This document shows positions 36,592 to 49,220 of a stretch of DNA of 64,000 bases, piece after piece. The stretch comes from Sipunculus nudus. Lineage: Eukaryota; Annelida; Sipuncula; Golfingiida; Sipunculidae. The DNA lies in NCBI GenBank assembly GCA_026874595.1, contig CM049322.1:6807900-6871899 (forward strand), written 5' to 3'. The translations under genes were made by a program, and so were the position numbers. How positions within the stretch are numbered: position 1 is the stretch's first letter; each line of letters opens with the position of its first letter. The notes beneath the pieces are model-generated. The model searched no databases, was not told where the DNA came from, and saw only the letters and a list, made by a program, of their open reading frames with translations.

Positions 36592-36599
36592 GAATGTGT

Positions 36600-38090
36600 G
36601 TTCATCAAGCATACGTGAGCTGTTTATATTTGGTTCCGTAACATAAAATTGGGGGCTTTCGTCGGGATGCCTAATAGTTTTCAAGTTTATTAGGCCTTGA
36701 CCTTGACACATTGTTTTATCATACATTGTTTACCAGATTATATATTGTTTACAATACATTGTTTACAGAAATTATCTCAGTATTTTTTTTTTACTGTTTT
36801 GACATCTTAACATGGGAGATTTCAAACCTGAGACATTTGTTGACTATCCCGACCCTGATCAACTTGAACTCGGAGGAATGGGAACGTCGATGAGGTCAGA
36901 CACGAGGATGAAATATTTGTCCCAACACACCAAATACGACTTAATTGCTCTCAAGTAATATTGCATTAGGTACAATTTCCTCAGAACAACATAATTTTTA
37001 CATAATTGGCCAGGTAAGTTTGAAAATATCACTATTAGCTAAGGATGGTATGTGTTTGTTGTCAAATACATGATTGTTTTAGTGATTATTATCAGATATT
37101 TGTGTTGGCCTATGTGAAGGAGAATGAACAATGGAGTGAGTCGAGGCCAATAAGTGGCATGTCAGTGTATTTCTTATCAGGTGTTGTTAGCAAATATCAA
37201 CTCTGAACTCGTAGCAGTGCCGATATGTTAACATGACCTCCTTGCCTCTGTTTGATATGCTATGTCAAAGATCAAAAGCAATGTTCTTATTCACATAGAC
37301 AAACGCGTCTGTCACCCACAAATCAATGATATCTAAATTTATACATGACATAGCATACTTTTTGGTCTTTTACATAGCTGACTTTATTAATATTGTGTGA
37401 AGTATAAGCCGTTTGCAAAAGGCTTTATTTAAAAAAAACACAGTAGGAAAACATGTTCATTTTAAACTTGAGACCGTTTCACAAATTTAAAATACAAATA
37501 TTTAATAATTATCCTGATAGGATTTATATACAAGTGTGAGTATAGACAAATATTGAACAAAGTTCCTAATTAATAGAAAAAGTTGAAGTTTTAAATTAAT
37601 ATTGTGTTGTTGCATATTAATGAAAATTTTACTTTAATAAACTCTCTGAATAACCCTCTTTTCAAATAAAATCTGTTTAATATCCATTATGCTACTGTCT
37701 GGCCGGAACGAGATACAAAACATATGGAAGGAACTTCACAAAGCAGAATGTTCACAAACGCTACGGAATTTCTCAAACTTATCTCAAACTTTCTGTTTTT
37801 AGTTTATTTTATATTATTATACTGATCATTATTATTATTTCTTTTTTATTATTATAATAATACTTCAGTATTATTTCATTTTTATTAGTATTTTTTCATA
37901 ATTATTATTTTATTTCAGTTATTTATTATTATTATGATTAATTATTTTCATCATCTGAAATAGAAGTAGGGAAATTAGTACATAGAGATCCATATAATAC
38001 ATAGATTTTTTTGTTTTTTTTTTGTTTGTTTGTGTTAGCTTATGTTAGGTTTCCTTACTGTTTCTTAGGCCGTAATAAATATAGGGGATT
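36600..38090. other. No gene seen
   Basis: AT-rich with ATT/TTA-rich low-complexity DNA at 37800-37950. No exon, RNA or transposon end recognised. Confidence 0.5.
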
Positions 38091-38164
38091 CGAAAATTAC
38101 TTGGTACTTGTAAACGATAAACACACCACATTTTCTCTGTTTTTCAAGAGTATCAACATGTCCC

Positions 38165-38320
38165 GTAGGGAAAAGCGGATTCCCATCGAAGCGTTTCTCG
38201 GGTGATTTAACCAAAAATCATCTGTAATCATGTCATATTGACAGATGGATAATACAGAACACCTCAGCTGGTTCGCAAAAAGACGCATTTGGCCATATCT
38301 GTTTGAAATACCATCATGAT
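38165..38320 (-). repeat. Coding-like dispersed repeat, copy 1
   Basis: On the minus strand the frame reads RLFANQLRCSVLSICQYDMI then NHPRNASMGIR. The plus-strand stretch 46318-46450 reads LVFLNKLRCRVLSIC then LRNATIGSRI in the same register. DNA and protein similarity in one shared frame suggests two fossils of the same coding sequence, probably a transposon. The family is not recognised. Confidence 0.5.
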
Positions 38321-38610
38321 TATCTTGGACAACGTTATTTATGGTGACCCTTGGCATTTCCACCGTTTAATGACCACGGCCATTTAATAACCCAGGGAAA
38401 TAACCACCAAACATGCTCATTGGCTTAGTTTATCAAAGCTATGCCCAAGCCATATCATGGTTACGCTTTGTAGCTATTATTCATTAATTCTAGCACAGCA
38501 ATGTCGGCATATAATGGCAGTTTAAAGAGAGATAAAAGTCTCCGTCGATATGCATATTGATCAAATCTTAAGATTTCAGTATGACGCACATAACTAGAAC
38601 AGCTGAAACT

Positions 38611-38630
38611 TCATGTGGCGCCACCTAGTA
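38611..38630 (-). promoter_or_regulatory. CTCF-like motif 4 (minus)
   Basis: On the minus strand TACTAGGTGGCGCCAC, a very close match to the CTCF core. Unlike the other three it lacks the TTGACAT tail. Confidence 0.4.
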
Positions 38631-38829
38631 ATGGCAGAAATAACAATCCAGGAATATTTAAATGTATTAATTTTTTTTTTAAATATGATAATTCAACTGC
38701 CAATAACCGCGACAAAGACTTATTTTTTTATCATCTTTAGCATGTTCAATGAATCTCTCATCTTTACTATGTCTGTTTTTAAAGGTATTCTTTCATCTCT
38801 ACAAAATCTTACCTTAAAGGTATAGCTCT

Positions 38830-40015
38830 GACGCTCTAGAATTGCCCTTTCTTTATAACATTGTGCGATTTCATGTATCATGACTTTGAAAAGAACAATG
38901 GGACCTGATGCGAAATTTTGACACACTGCTGAATACATATAAATATAACTTGTTTTCTTATATATTATTGTAGATTTATTATTATAAATATCTATTTAAG
39001 GCTCATCCGGATTTTTCTGTCGCCAATACGGAGAAAAAGTAAAAAAAATAAATAAATAAATAAGGTAGTAAACCTTCTTCAGATAGTTGCAATACCAATA
39101 ACAGTATTTAGACTACTATTCAATAGCGTTTCCTCTTAATAAAACCGGAAAAGTTCCTCTTTATCTCCCTTCTATTATATACTACAAATGAGATTACAAC
39201 ACATTACTTAGCTGATACGGTAATAAGACATATCTTATTAGTTCCTGGAAACAGAGGAAAAACTAAACATGATTCACTTTGATCAAGGTAAGTAGCCTAT
39301 TGCCCGCTTAAAAATCATCAGAAACGTAAACATATTTTCCTGTAATGATATTTGATCATGCCTTTCTATCAAATCTAATGCAGGGTATATTTGTATTCAA
39401 ACACATGTGGCTTCGTTAAAGTAGTTTTTTTACAGATGTCCATCCAGGATTATCATTGCATCATATTAAATAGCTTGTGGATCATGCTCAGATTTCTAAT
39501 TACAAAAAATAAGCGAATACTTCAGTTCACCAAAAGACTGAGTGATGCTACGTTCTCAGAAATGTTTCCTTATGTTGTATATTTTGGTAATTGATTAAGA
39601 AATCTACCTTCATATTCATGCCCTATATATAGTAAAAAGACGAGCAATCATTTGAATAATTTAGATAGGCGTTTTGTATAATGTCACCATTCCTTATCTG
39701 GTAGGGTATATTTGTTACTATGTTAAAGAAGGTGATAACCCGAGGTTATAACCTACAAACACTGCTTTCAACATACATATCTAGTGATGTCTCTGTCTTC
39801 TCCCAGTCAATAACCTTATTAGAATAAACCCAGGTAAGCTACAAAGCACCCAAGCAAAACGAAGCTAAAGTTAATCCACCACCTGAACTGACAGATTCAA
39901 AAACAGTTGGATGCATATAACCAAGTAGCATAAAACTGTAAGCGGCACATCAATGTTAGAAAATCAACAATATAGTATTAATCGCTTTATCTTATACTCA
40001 ACTGGTGTGTCATTT
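38830..40015. other. No gene seen
   Basis: AT-rich. A 67-codon frame at 39391-39594 has no recognisable feature. Confidence 0.45.
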
Positions 40016-40019
40016 TCAC

Positions 40020-40660
40020 AAATCTGACTCTCAATATACAGGTCATCTTAACTATATCTTACATTAATGTTGCACCTCATCTTAACTATGTTTGACTCTC
40101 ACAAACTCTGACACCAATGTCTGACCTCAGTTTTACCATGCGTGCACTCAACATTTACCTCATCTTCACAAAATCTGACACTCATAATGTGTCTCTTCTT
40201 TATTATGTCTAACGCTTATATGTGTGCCTCACACTTAGGATAGGCCTGTTTCTTACTCTAATGATGTGCCTCAATTCCAGCACTGTCTGACACTCTGGAC
40301 GTGCCTCGTCTTCACAACATTTGTCACAAATGTTGTTCTTCATCTCCTGAACTTTTGACACACTGGATGTTCCCTATTTTCATCACTTTGACACCCATAA
40401 TATCCCTAATCCTCACCACGTTTGACTTCCATCTTCGCTGTGGCGAATGATAACCTAGTCTCATATTTATCACGCTGACACCCAGCATATGCCCATTTTC
40501 CTTTTTTTTAATGACACGTTGTGAGTCATCTTCATATCTTTCGAAATTGGTTCTTGCTTCATCTTCACCACTTTCGACACTCATGATATACCATATCTTC
40601 ACCGCGTTTGGCTCTTAGAATTGGCCTTATCTTTGCCAAGTTGACACTCAGGAAGACACT
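40020..40660 (-). repeat. Degenerate ~36-bp minisatellite, array 1
   Basis: Repeating words CTCATCTTCACCA, GTTTGACACTCA and GATGTGCC recur every ~30-40 bases with heavy divergence. The reverse complement of the same unit builds the array at 44430-44800. Open frames on the minus strand here are repeat-derived. Confidence 0.75.
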
Positions 40661-40774
40661 GAGGAAGAAATAAGTCAACTGATAAGTAAAGCGCCAAAAA
40701 AATCGCGCCAACTTGATCCTTTCCTCAATTATTTTGAAAAAGAAAAAAAGATATTTGTGATACGTTTGCGCCAT

Positions 40775-41375
40775 GTATCACATCAGTGGTTCATAAATCT
40801 CTTTCCACAGGTGTTGTCCCATCTTGTATGAAACATGCATTAGTTATTCCTCTACTAAAAAAACTTACACTGGATGCTAAGTGTCTAAAGGATTATAAGC
40901 AAGTTAATCATACATCATATAAATTAAGTGTTCGAAAAGGCCGTGGCCCAATGGCTTATAGCATTCATGCGACATAACAATCCTTTGACCTCATGTAAAT
41001 AGTTATAGAAGTAGTTCTTCTACAGAAATCGCCCTTCTGCGACTTCAAGACGACATTTTCCGCAAGATATCGATAAACGGAAGATTGCTCCTTGATTTAT
41101 CAGCAGTTTTTGATACAATCAATCACTACATACTAGTATCGAGCCATCTAAACTGCTTGTATTAAAGGTTGAGCTTAAGATTGGCTTAAATCATATCTAA
41201 ATTGGCGGGCACAGGTATAGTGCATCTTGCGGCTCATTTCTGAAATACGTTTTACTCAATGGTTCTGTATAAAATAAACACGATGCCGCTAGGATACATT
41301 ATGAGAAAACATGGATTATAATATGCTCTTTATGCAGATGATATTCAGGTATATCTATCTTTTCCACATTATAAT
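40775..41375 (+). mobile_element. Decayed non-LTR retrotransposon (reverse transcriptase remnant)
   Basis: Several RT blocks appear in order, in shifting frames: SLSTGVVPSCMKHALVIPLL-KK (fingers), then LLRLQDDIF, LLLDLSAVFDTINH (the LD-S-AFDT catalytic block), and YALYADDIQVYLSF (the YADD catalytic block). This order and spacing fit CR1/Jockey-like LINEs. Stops and frameshifts interrupt all of them. No ORF1, endonuclease or tail was recognised. Confidence 0.8.
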
Positions 41376-42034
41376 TAAGACCATAATATATGAAAAATAA
41401 GAGACTCTTTGAACAATTTTCTGAAATGAATGTTAAAATTAAACTCTATAGTACGAAACCTAAGGTCGAAACCAACGCCAATAATTTGGAAAATACAGTA
41501 ATGTCAATGAGTATTAGTAAATATAGCTTAACTTTAAAGCTGCCTTTTATATTCCAATTATTTTATCGAAAACATGATCAGCGACATTACTATTGATGTT
41601 GGTCCTGGTGATGAGTATATGGTGGAAATCACAATATTAATAGCAAAAATTCTTTCATTTGTTACAATCATAATTATTATCGATGGTGGAATGTTATATT
41701 TTCCTTTATTCCGAGTCATACGGTCCGATAAATGCTTTGCGCATGGTGTGGCCCTTGTTGCCATTTAAATATTACAATTTTTGAAGCTGCGCCTGGTTTA
41801 TTTCTTCAGCTGCAACAGGCCGGGAGGGTCTTGAATGTTATAATCAAGCAACGAAGGACAGAGACAAAGAGTCATGCGCTGGCTGATAGGGGGAGAGGTT
41901 TGTGGGACGAGTTACCCCTTCCGTTGAATCCAAGGTCGAAAAATGCAGGTTAGATAAGATAAGAGTGGGAGAGACATGAACATCTAAAGACAATATCTAG
42001 TAACCTCACTGTATAAATGTCATCTTTACTTTAA

Positions 42035-42235
42035 ATGTTCCCGTGAAGTGCCATATGCACATGGGCTTCAGGAACACATATAACGCTGCTCCTTAGCCCT
42101 TAATACTAGCCTCGTGACACAGCAAAAGTCACAGATAATAGGTATACTGGGTACAGGTGGTGACGAGGATTAATCTTTGTAAAAATGACAACCGGTTGGC
42201 GCTCTCAAGTAATCTGACAGTAAAGCTGATAAGTT
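42035..42235 (+). repeat. Dispersed repeat, copy 2
   Basis: Diverged copy of 4035-4245 in the same orientation (shared CTCGTGACA, ACAGGTGGTGA, TCTTTGTAAAAATGACA-like and CTCAAGTAA blocks). Confidence 0.65.
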
Positions 42236-42794
42236 CTACTAAATTAATTAGGGTGTTTATTTTTTGTGTATTGTTACTTGCTTATGTTTTTTACACGGAA
42301 AAACGTTACTGGAATCGCAGAATTAAAAATTTAAACTTAAATGTTCACTCGGCTGTTTCATTGTTCAGTCTAATTTGTAAATTTGTAAACCCTTCTCGGT
42401 ACCACCGTCAAACGTTGCTTTCAGCGTCACGACCATTAAATATTTAATAATTAATATAATTAATAATAATGAATAATAATTAATAATTATTATTTAATCA
42501 TTATAATTAAAGACTGTCAAAACCAGTATTCCCACCTTGTCCCTAAACATTTGGCACCACCAGCCATAAAAAAAGTTCATTAACATTATTGTCACTAGCC
42601 AGTCGCCATGGTGAAAAACAGTGGTGTGAAAAACGTAACTTTCAGAATACATTTTCCTTAAATTATGGACAGATATATTCTATATACATTTACAAGGAGT
42701 TGAAAAAAATATTTAAACACAATGATAACAAAATCATTAGAACTGACTAATACATCTTTCATGCAGTTCAAATTTTGGAAACTAAATCGAATGC

Positions 42795-43060
42795 CTAGCG
42801 CTACGTCCACCTCATATAGGTTTTAACATCCGAGCCTGCTGACTCATCAGGCCGGACCTTATCTCGGTTTCTGTAGCTTGAAGCGACCAAGCAGTTAAAC
42901 CTCCTGGATGGGACGTTAGTCCATCGCAGGTTACCTTCCCAGTACCTACTGGAACCCATTTCTACTGCTGGGTGAACAAAAGTACACATGTGATTAGGAA
43001 CCTGCCCAAAGGTTTTGAACTCGTGACCTCTCCATCATGAGCCCGGCACCATAATCATAA
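42795..43060 (-). mobile_element. tRNA-derived SINE-like element
   Basis: On the minus strand, from about 43060, GTCACGAGTTCAAAACC resembles a pol III B-box near the head. It is followed by a body with GCGATGGACTAACGTCCCATC, a word I associate with invertebrate SINE bodies. No functional tRNA fold. Confidence 0.55.
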
Positions 43061-43210
43061 AACCACCGCACCCTTCCATCTCGTACAACATATGTTAATC
43101 AAGAAAACAGTGGGATCAGAACCTTTATGAGTATTAATGGTTATTAGGTATGATTGTGTTTACACGTCCGTCCTTATGTGTGTACTAGATTCCACCGTTA
43201 ATCACCATTC

Positions 43211-43212
<2 letters not shown>

Positions 43213-43266
<54 letters not shown>
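43213..43266. repeat. (AT)n microsatellite
   Basis: Pure AT run; a second short AT run follows at about 43372-43400. Confidence 0.95.
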
Positions 43267-43270
<4 letters not shown>

Positions 43271-43634
43271 TTGTAATATTAAATATGTATTATTTTTTTA
43301 ATTAATTTTCATATTATTATAAATAATTTGATTTTTCTTGTGATAAATATCTGTGATACACTAGACCTATATTATATATATATATATATGTATATATATT
43401 AATTTATCTTAGATAATAAGCTTTTTGTGTTCTCTTTATTAGTCAATGTCACTCTGATCTTTAACCCCTAGTTGTTATCAAGGTATCCTATTTTTACTTG
43501 AAATGACATCTTACGCTAAACATGCGGTGCTACCAATATTTATATAATGTTTGTTGTAGGCCTTTGGTTTGATAAATCTAAACATGTTAATTAATAATTT
43601 GTTTTTAAGTAGAAATTTCACTCTTATATACATA

Positions 43635-43925
43635 TTATATATATATATTTGTTTGCTGGTTTAAATAAATAAGGAGCCAAAGAATGACGTCCTTCTTGCC
43701 GACTTGCCATCCGAAATCGGACTTTCGGCATCCAGGATGTAGTCTATGCATACGCCGCTCATTGTTCATGCACCTATTGTCATTACATTGGGCAAAAATG
43801 CTCATGTATTTCTTTTGGAAATCTCCTTCGGTTACTACAAATGGAATATCCAGAGCACCAGCCATTATCAGGCCAATAGTGTTGCAAGTCAAGTCACCGG
43901 CAATTTTACCTTTTGATACTTTCAT
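43635..43925 (-). CDS. Hypothetical open frame, 96 codons
   Basis: ATG at 43925 opens MKVSKGKIAGDLTCNTIGLI then MAGALDIPFVV, several cysteines and basic residues, and a C-terminal stretch ending in an AT-derived IYI just before the stop. Composition to about 43685 looks protein-like and is not repeat-derived. No family recognised and no splice sites evident. It could be a single-exon gene, an exon or a transposon fragment. Confidence 0.25.
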   Translation of the reverse strand: MKVSKGKIAGDLTCNTIGLIMAGALDIPFVVTEGDFQKKYMSIFAQCNDNRCMNNERRMHRLHPGCRKSDFGWQVGKKDVILWLLIYLNQQTNIYI

Positions 43926-44429
43926 TTTGAAAATCCTCTTTTAAATACTATAAATAGTTCGTAGCCTATAACTCACCATTCAATTCTAAGCACCTTGCAT
44001 GGTAGACCCCATACGATTCAATAAAAACTATCGATTACTCGTTTGGTCATGCACCCTGTCCTATATTTGTTCAGGGTTAACGACACAACACATCTCCACC
44101 ATTCTTTAACGAACGATTATTTTCTTCATGTAATTGATCATGAAAATGCCCCTAGTTTATCATTATTATCTTTGAGCTTACCGTTTACAAACCTTTATGA
44201 TATCATTTCCGCAAGTTTCTATTTTGCTTGTATTAAGGTCTAAATTAGCAGGTGGAAATTGTGTTTACAGCTGGTTAGCATCTGCATTAAGAGCATATTT
44301 CAACTAGTAATATCTGATAATGTTTCCTAAGGATATTGTGAACATAGTAAATAAAATTGGTTTCAACACAGAACTCTTGAGTACCCTGTATTTAAGAATG
44401 AACAAAAATATTTAAAATCATGAATATGA

Positions 44430-44800
44430 GGCACCTCCTGAGTGTCAAACTTGGTGAAGATAAGGCACAGCCTGAATGTCAAACATGGTGAGGTTGACGC
44501 ACACCCTTAGTGTCAAACGTGGTGAAGATAAGACACATCCTGAGTGAGCAATTGGAGGAGATGAAGCACGTACTGAGAGTAGCAAGTGGTGGAGACGAAG
44601 TAAACCATGAGTGAGTAATATGGTGAAGATGAAGTATTGTCGAGTGCACACTTGTTAAATTTGAGGTCAGTCATGGGTGTCAAAGTGTCATAGTTGACAG
44701 CCACAGTTAAGATCAGGCGCAACATTAAGTCAGACATGTTTAGGATGAGTCGTTTATTGAGTGTCAGACTTGATGTAAATGACACACACCTTGAGTGTAA
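44430..44800 (+). repeat. Degenerate ~36-bp minisatellite, array 2 (inverted relative to array 1)
   Basis: Units such as GTGTCAAACATGGTGAAGAT and AAGGCACA-CCTGA recur. They are the reverse complement of the units at 40020-40660. The two arrays thus form an imperfect inverted pair about 3.8 kb apart. Confidence 0.75.
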
Positions 44801-44829
44801 GAGTAGGCGACTATATTAATAATAATTTT

Positions 44830-45350
44830 TGATTTTTAAACATTAGGGCGTCACTTAGTGTTTTATGCTAGTTTGTGTGCTATTGTGTTGAATATGTCAG
44901 TTGAGATGGTTGATTAATTTAAGCTGCGTTTTGTTTACTATACGATAAGAAAATTGACTGAGAGGCAACACAGGCATCATTCGGTATCTATGTATACAGC
45001 AATGTATGTAGATTATAACCTGGGCTTATCACAAGGTCGCTATCATTGTAACACATAAAGGCTTACACAAGGTATGTTATTCCGATAAGGCATGGAGACA
45101 CCATATTAACCGCCTTTCCTTATCAAACAAACATATGCTTGTCTATTTACAGTATATATGGTCTGCATGTGTGATTTAAAGTTTACGTTTACCACTCTAT
45201 ACAGAAAAATCGATTTGAGTCTTTAATAAATATCTGGAATAACATATTTAATATAATATAACTACTATAACGTAGTTATACCAATATGTATTGAACAGTG
45301 TTTGGGAAAATTGTATTAGCTCCGTTTGTTTCCATCAAGTCATTCTGCAA
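44830..45350. other. No gene seen
   Basis: AT-rich stretch without recognisable exon, RNA or repeat. Confidence 0.5.
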
Positions 45351-45359
45351 AGCGTTCGG

Positions 45360-45620
45360 GATGTTGTAGAGTTAGAGCAATCCTACCAGATTCTGTGTCT
45401 CAGTAGTAGACCACAGGGCTCAAAGCCAAAAGATCGTGAGTTCAAATCTTAGCCGAGGCGGTGAGATTTCCCACGTTCGGCCCTTACCCAGTATAAACGC
45501 TCTGCATGCTTAATTGGGATACTGTGCCCTACTCGGTGTGATGACCCAGCATTCGGAATGACATTCATCCAGGGCCGCAGGTGTGATACACCGAACCTGA
45601 TTGACGCTTGAATTACCTCG
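45360..45620 (+). mobile_element. tRNA-derived SINE
   Basis: CTCAGTAGTAGACCACAGGG (A-box-like) and GATCGTGAGTTCAAATCTT (B-box-like) are spaced as in tRNA-derived pol III promoters. An unrelated body with a GATGACCCAGCATTC block follows. Not a tRNA gene: no acceptor stem pairing. Confidence 0.6.
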
Positions 45621-46317
45621 TGTAAGCCCCTGTCACGTAGTCAGAAACTGGATTGTAATTCTGCAGATATACATACTTAATTAAGCATGCATTAAAAATA
45701 GAGGCGGTTACCTCCCCAAAGAATATAGTTATAACAATCCTGTCATAGTTGATACAGTTGATACGAGAAAAAAAGTTTTTAGGTAAGGTTCTGTAAAGAT
45801 GGGAAATACCTTTAAACTCAGGCAAAGTAAATAATAAGAAAAAACATATGACCTGTTAAAGATAGGGAAAACTCTATGTTTGTCATGGTTGAACGAGCAT
45901 CTTGCAAAAATAACAACAATTAGGTATGAACATTCATGGATTTTATATATTTAGAATGAGGGGGCCAAGTTCAGTTTCAGCTGATCTGTTTATGAACTGC
46001 TTTTATTTTAAACATAAAATCTTGGTTTACCTCCATATTACCAGCGGGTTTGATTTCGCAATTACCTGTCATTACCTGCCGACATTGCTGAGGTAGAATT
46101 GGTGAATAATAGTGTCAGGCCGTCTTTGTGATAGGCCTTGAGTACAGCTATGTTAAACAGCTTATGACAGTATTTTTATTCACCCCAGTCTCTATAATCG
46201 AAATACTAAAGGCACTGTTAATATTTGGTTAGCAAGAAAAAAATATCTTCTCTCCTTAAGTGTTAGTACTTGACCGAACCATTATTCTTTTTTTTCCATT
46301 TTCTTGCCTATAATGCA

Positions 46318-46450
46318 TGTCACCAGATGCTTGTTTTTCTAAACAAGCTGAGGTGTCGTGTGTTGTCAATTTGTCACGATGCACTGATAATAGATGCTTT
46401 ATTGCTTTATCAGCTGAGAAATGCTACGATCGGATCCCGGATAGACCGTA
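46318..46450 (+). repeat. Coding-like dispersed repeat, copy 2
   Basis: See the copy at 38165-38320. Here the frame reads LNKLRCRVLSICHDALIID then LRNATIGSRI and stops. Confidence 0.5.
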
Positions 46451-46459
46451 ACTGAGTAG

Positions 46460-48990
46460 ATATTTAAGTCATTAAATTTTCATATAGTACTATTGCAGTA
46501 TGATTAAGCAAAATAAGCTGAAAGATTCAATAGCAAATGGAGGCGTATTATTGACAATTTTTTTCTTTATATTTTTCAAGTAAATTGCTTACAAGATATA
46601 TCAAATTGAAAGATTCTATCCTTTCTTATTGTTATATTATCGTATTCGACGTACTAAGCGATTTTCCTTAATAAGCGCCCCAACCAACTGCATGAGGGAG
46701 ATCACTTTAAGAAAAATAAGCCTTCCTAACCTCACTTTTCTCCCTTGCCAATATAGCATGGGGAAACGTAAAGCGTTCATTTCTCTAATATAACTATTGG
46801 TTACAGACAACAGAATCAGTGGTCAAGTGTGTCACAGATAACATTGACTGACTGTGTCCGTGAAGGCCGACCCTGCAGGTGGCCATGCTGATCGGGTGAC
46901 CTGAACTCAGGTATGTATGTGGATGTATTATGCAATGAAATATATATACTAACCGTATATCTCGTGAACAGGACGATAAATTTTATCCTAAAAATATTTG
47001 GCAAAGAAGGGCGGCCGTCTTATATATGGGTACAAGTTTTTCAGCGTCCTCAGGGCCGCCAAGGAAAATTAACGGCAATAAGCATTATTACGTCGGTCGA
47101 ACTGGACCCCGTGACTATCGGTGATCATGTCCGTATGGTGGTAATATATACTCAATAAAGAACATTACAGTGCTTTGTTTTTGTTTGAATTTATTGTTTA
47201 TACATCAGATTTACATGTGCACATAGTTAAATAATTGGTAAGAAAAGGTTTACCCTTGCCACATTGATACAGGGATTTTAACTGAATCAATATATGAAAG
47301 CCCTTCTGACAGAAGCTCTGAAAGCTCTTCTAAGAGCCAGTGATTTTCCGCGGACGGAACCGCGGAACCGACAGACCAAAACAGAATTCCCAATCCTGAA
47401 AATATAGCCTTAAAAGTTTTAATGTATTTTTTGCCAAAAATATCTTGGCAATTCACTTGAAACATGTATGCAGTGATATAATTGTCGATGCCGCCTTCAG
47501 CGTGCGGAGCTTACCCATGTACTCAAGATCCCAGAGCCCTGGGTTTATTTGTGTGCTCGCGCAAGGGATGCTGGCACATCCTGGATAATGTCCAGGCACA
47601 GAAATTAATAAATGACTTTATTTGAAGTGGGAACCACCACAGATAAAATATAATGTAATGATTAAGAAAATTAAAGATGGAGGCATGAAAATGATTGATT
47701 TACAGACACACGATAAGGCGTTAAAAATAAGTTAGATAAAGCGTATTATGGCAAATTTAAATGCTTGTAAATTTGGATATATGTATACTGCATGCATGTG
47801 TGTATTAATGTACGAATACAAGGTTAAAAATCCATGGCAGCTAGGTTATGTATGTATAAATGTTATAGCTTATATGACTAACAATATATTAATGTATTAA
47901 GTGCTGTTGTATTTTTGTTACTACTATAATTATCATTATTATTAAAGTTGCCGATGATGAAACACTTTATTCGATCCGATTATATATTGAGATTTTATTC
48001 TGAGGCAAAAAAGAAGAAAAAAAAAAAGAAAAAAAGGGATGCTGGAAACTTGCCAACTTGACTAAATGCCATATTAAAACAACGCATATTAAAAGAACGA
48101 TAGCTTCCACACTGACATACATGGAGACTCGCACATGGCACTCTGATTACAAGACAACCAGTAGCGAATTATAATTCAAAATATGAAGCGCCCTTTCATC
48201 AGGTTACGCGAAATTCAATGTTTGTCATGCTTGTATTATTGGATTACTTCAAGAAATAAATGTGTTACAACTGGTCAACAAAGTTCAAGAAACGGACCGT
48301 GTTTCAGCGGGATATAAATATGACGAATTTCCTCAAAATTTTAAAACAAAGGTATTTGCACAAGGTGACTGACATAATCGGGGTACCGACGTCCAGTATT
48401 ATATTTTTTTCATCTTTCAAATAAATACTGTTTTACATACCTTTATATGAACATTTTATATATTCTACTACCTTATTAGGCGATGACTTTTATTAAAGGG
48501 GTCATTTATTACCTTCCTTATTTTTCCTCTTCACCTGGAAAGGAAATCTCGAACTGCAGTAATTCATACAGTTCTCTCATACAACACAAAATAAAATCGA
48601 CTGCAAATCGGTATCACTTGGATTGGTTATTATATTTCAAAACTTAACACAGACATCACTAAAACAATCATTGTTTTTTCTGAATTGTCCTGAATATGCT
48701 GTGAAGTCAAACACATGTACACAAGCCGCAGTGTTAAATCAGAGGACCGTAACGCACTTTGGAAATTGACAGATGTTGATGGGGCGCTTATTAGGTAATG
48801 AAATATTTGGGGAAAAAAATTGAGAGCGCCCGGGGTGTTTATTATGTTGAATACTGTAATATTTTTTTTTCAATCATAAATAAGATTGATATCTAATAAA
48901 AAGAGATCATACTGCAAAAAATATTTATCATGTACATCCATATATGTCTGTATATAAATACTCATATATGTGTATATATATGTTTATATA
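46460..48990. other. No gene recognised
   Basis: A plus-strand frame at 46913-47158 ends next to a CAATAAAG polyadenylation-like word and contains an RPSYIWVQVFQRPQGRQG segment; exon-like GT/AG sites flank 46806-46910. None of this matches a family I know. The rest is AT-rich. Confidence 0.4.
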
Positions 48991-48995
48991 TAAAT

Positions 48996-49220
48996 ATATA
49001 TATACACTGAAACCCCGGGCTGCGGACACCGCTCTGTATCGGACACCCCGCCTAACGGACAGTTTTTTGGTCGACCGAGCGTCTTTTTTCTCTTTTAAGA
49101 ACCCCTCTGGGGCGGACACCCCGCTATTCAGGACAACGGACACCTTTTTGCGCACACAATGGCAAAAATCACCCCGGCAGACGGACACCCAAGCGGCCAC
49201 CTTGATCGATGTCGGGAGAA
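48996..49220 (+). mobile_element. DNA transposon end (CGGACACC family)
   Basis: CACTGAAACCCCGGGCTGCG then repeated CGGACACC words, GCTATTCAGGACAACGGACA and CACCTTTTTGCGCACA. The same order of words occurs in reverse complement at 59850-59995. Alternating CGGACA words after a GAAACCCC start recall pogo/Tigger-type termini. The open frames at 48928-49273 lie in it and are not genes. Confidence 0.6.

Noticed and set aside
45360-45620. tRNA gene with GTTCAAATC loop
   Set aside because: A- and B-box-like words only; no cloverleaf and a SINE-like body follows.
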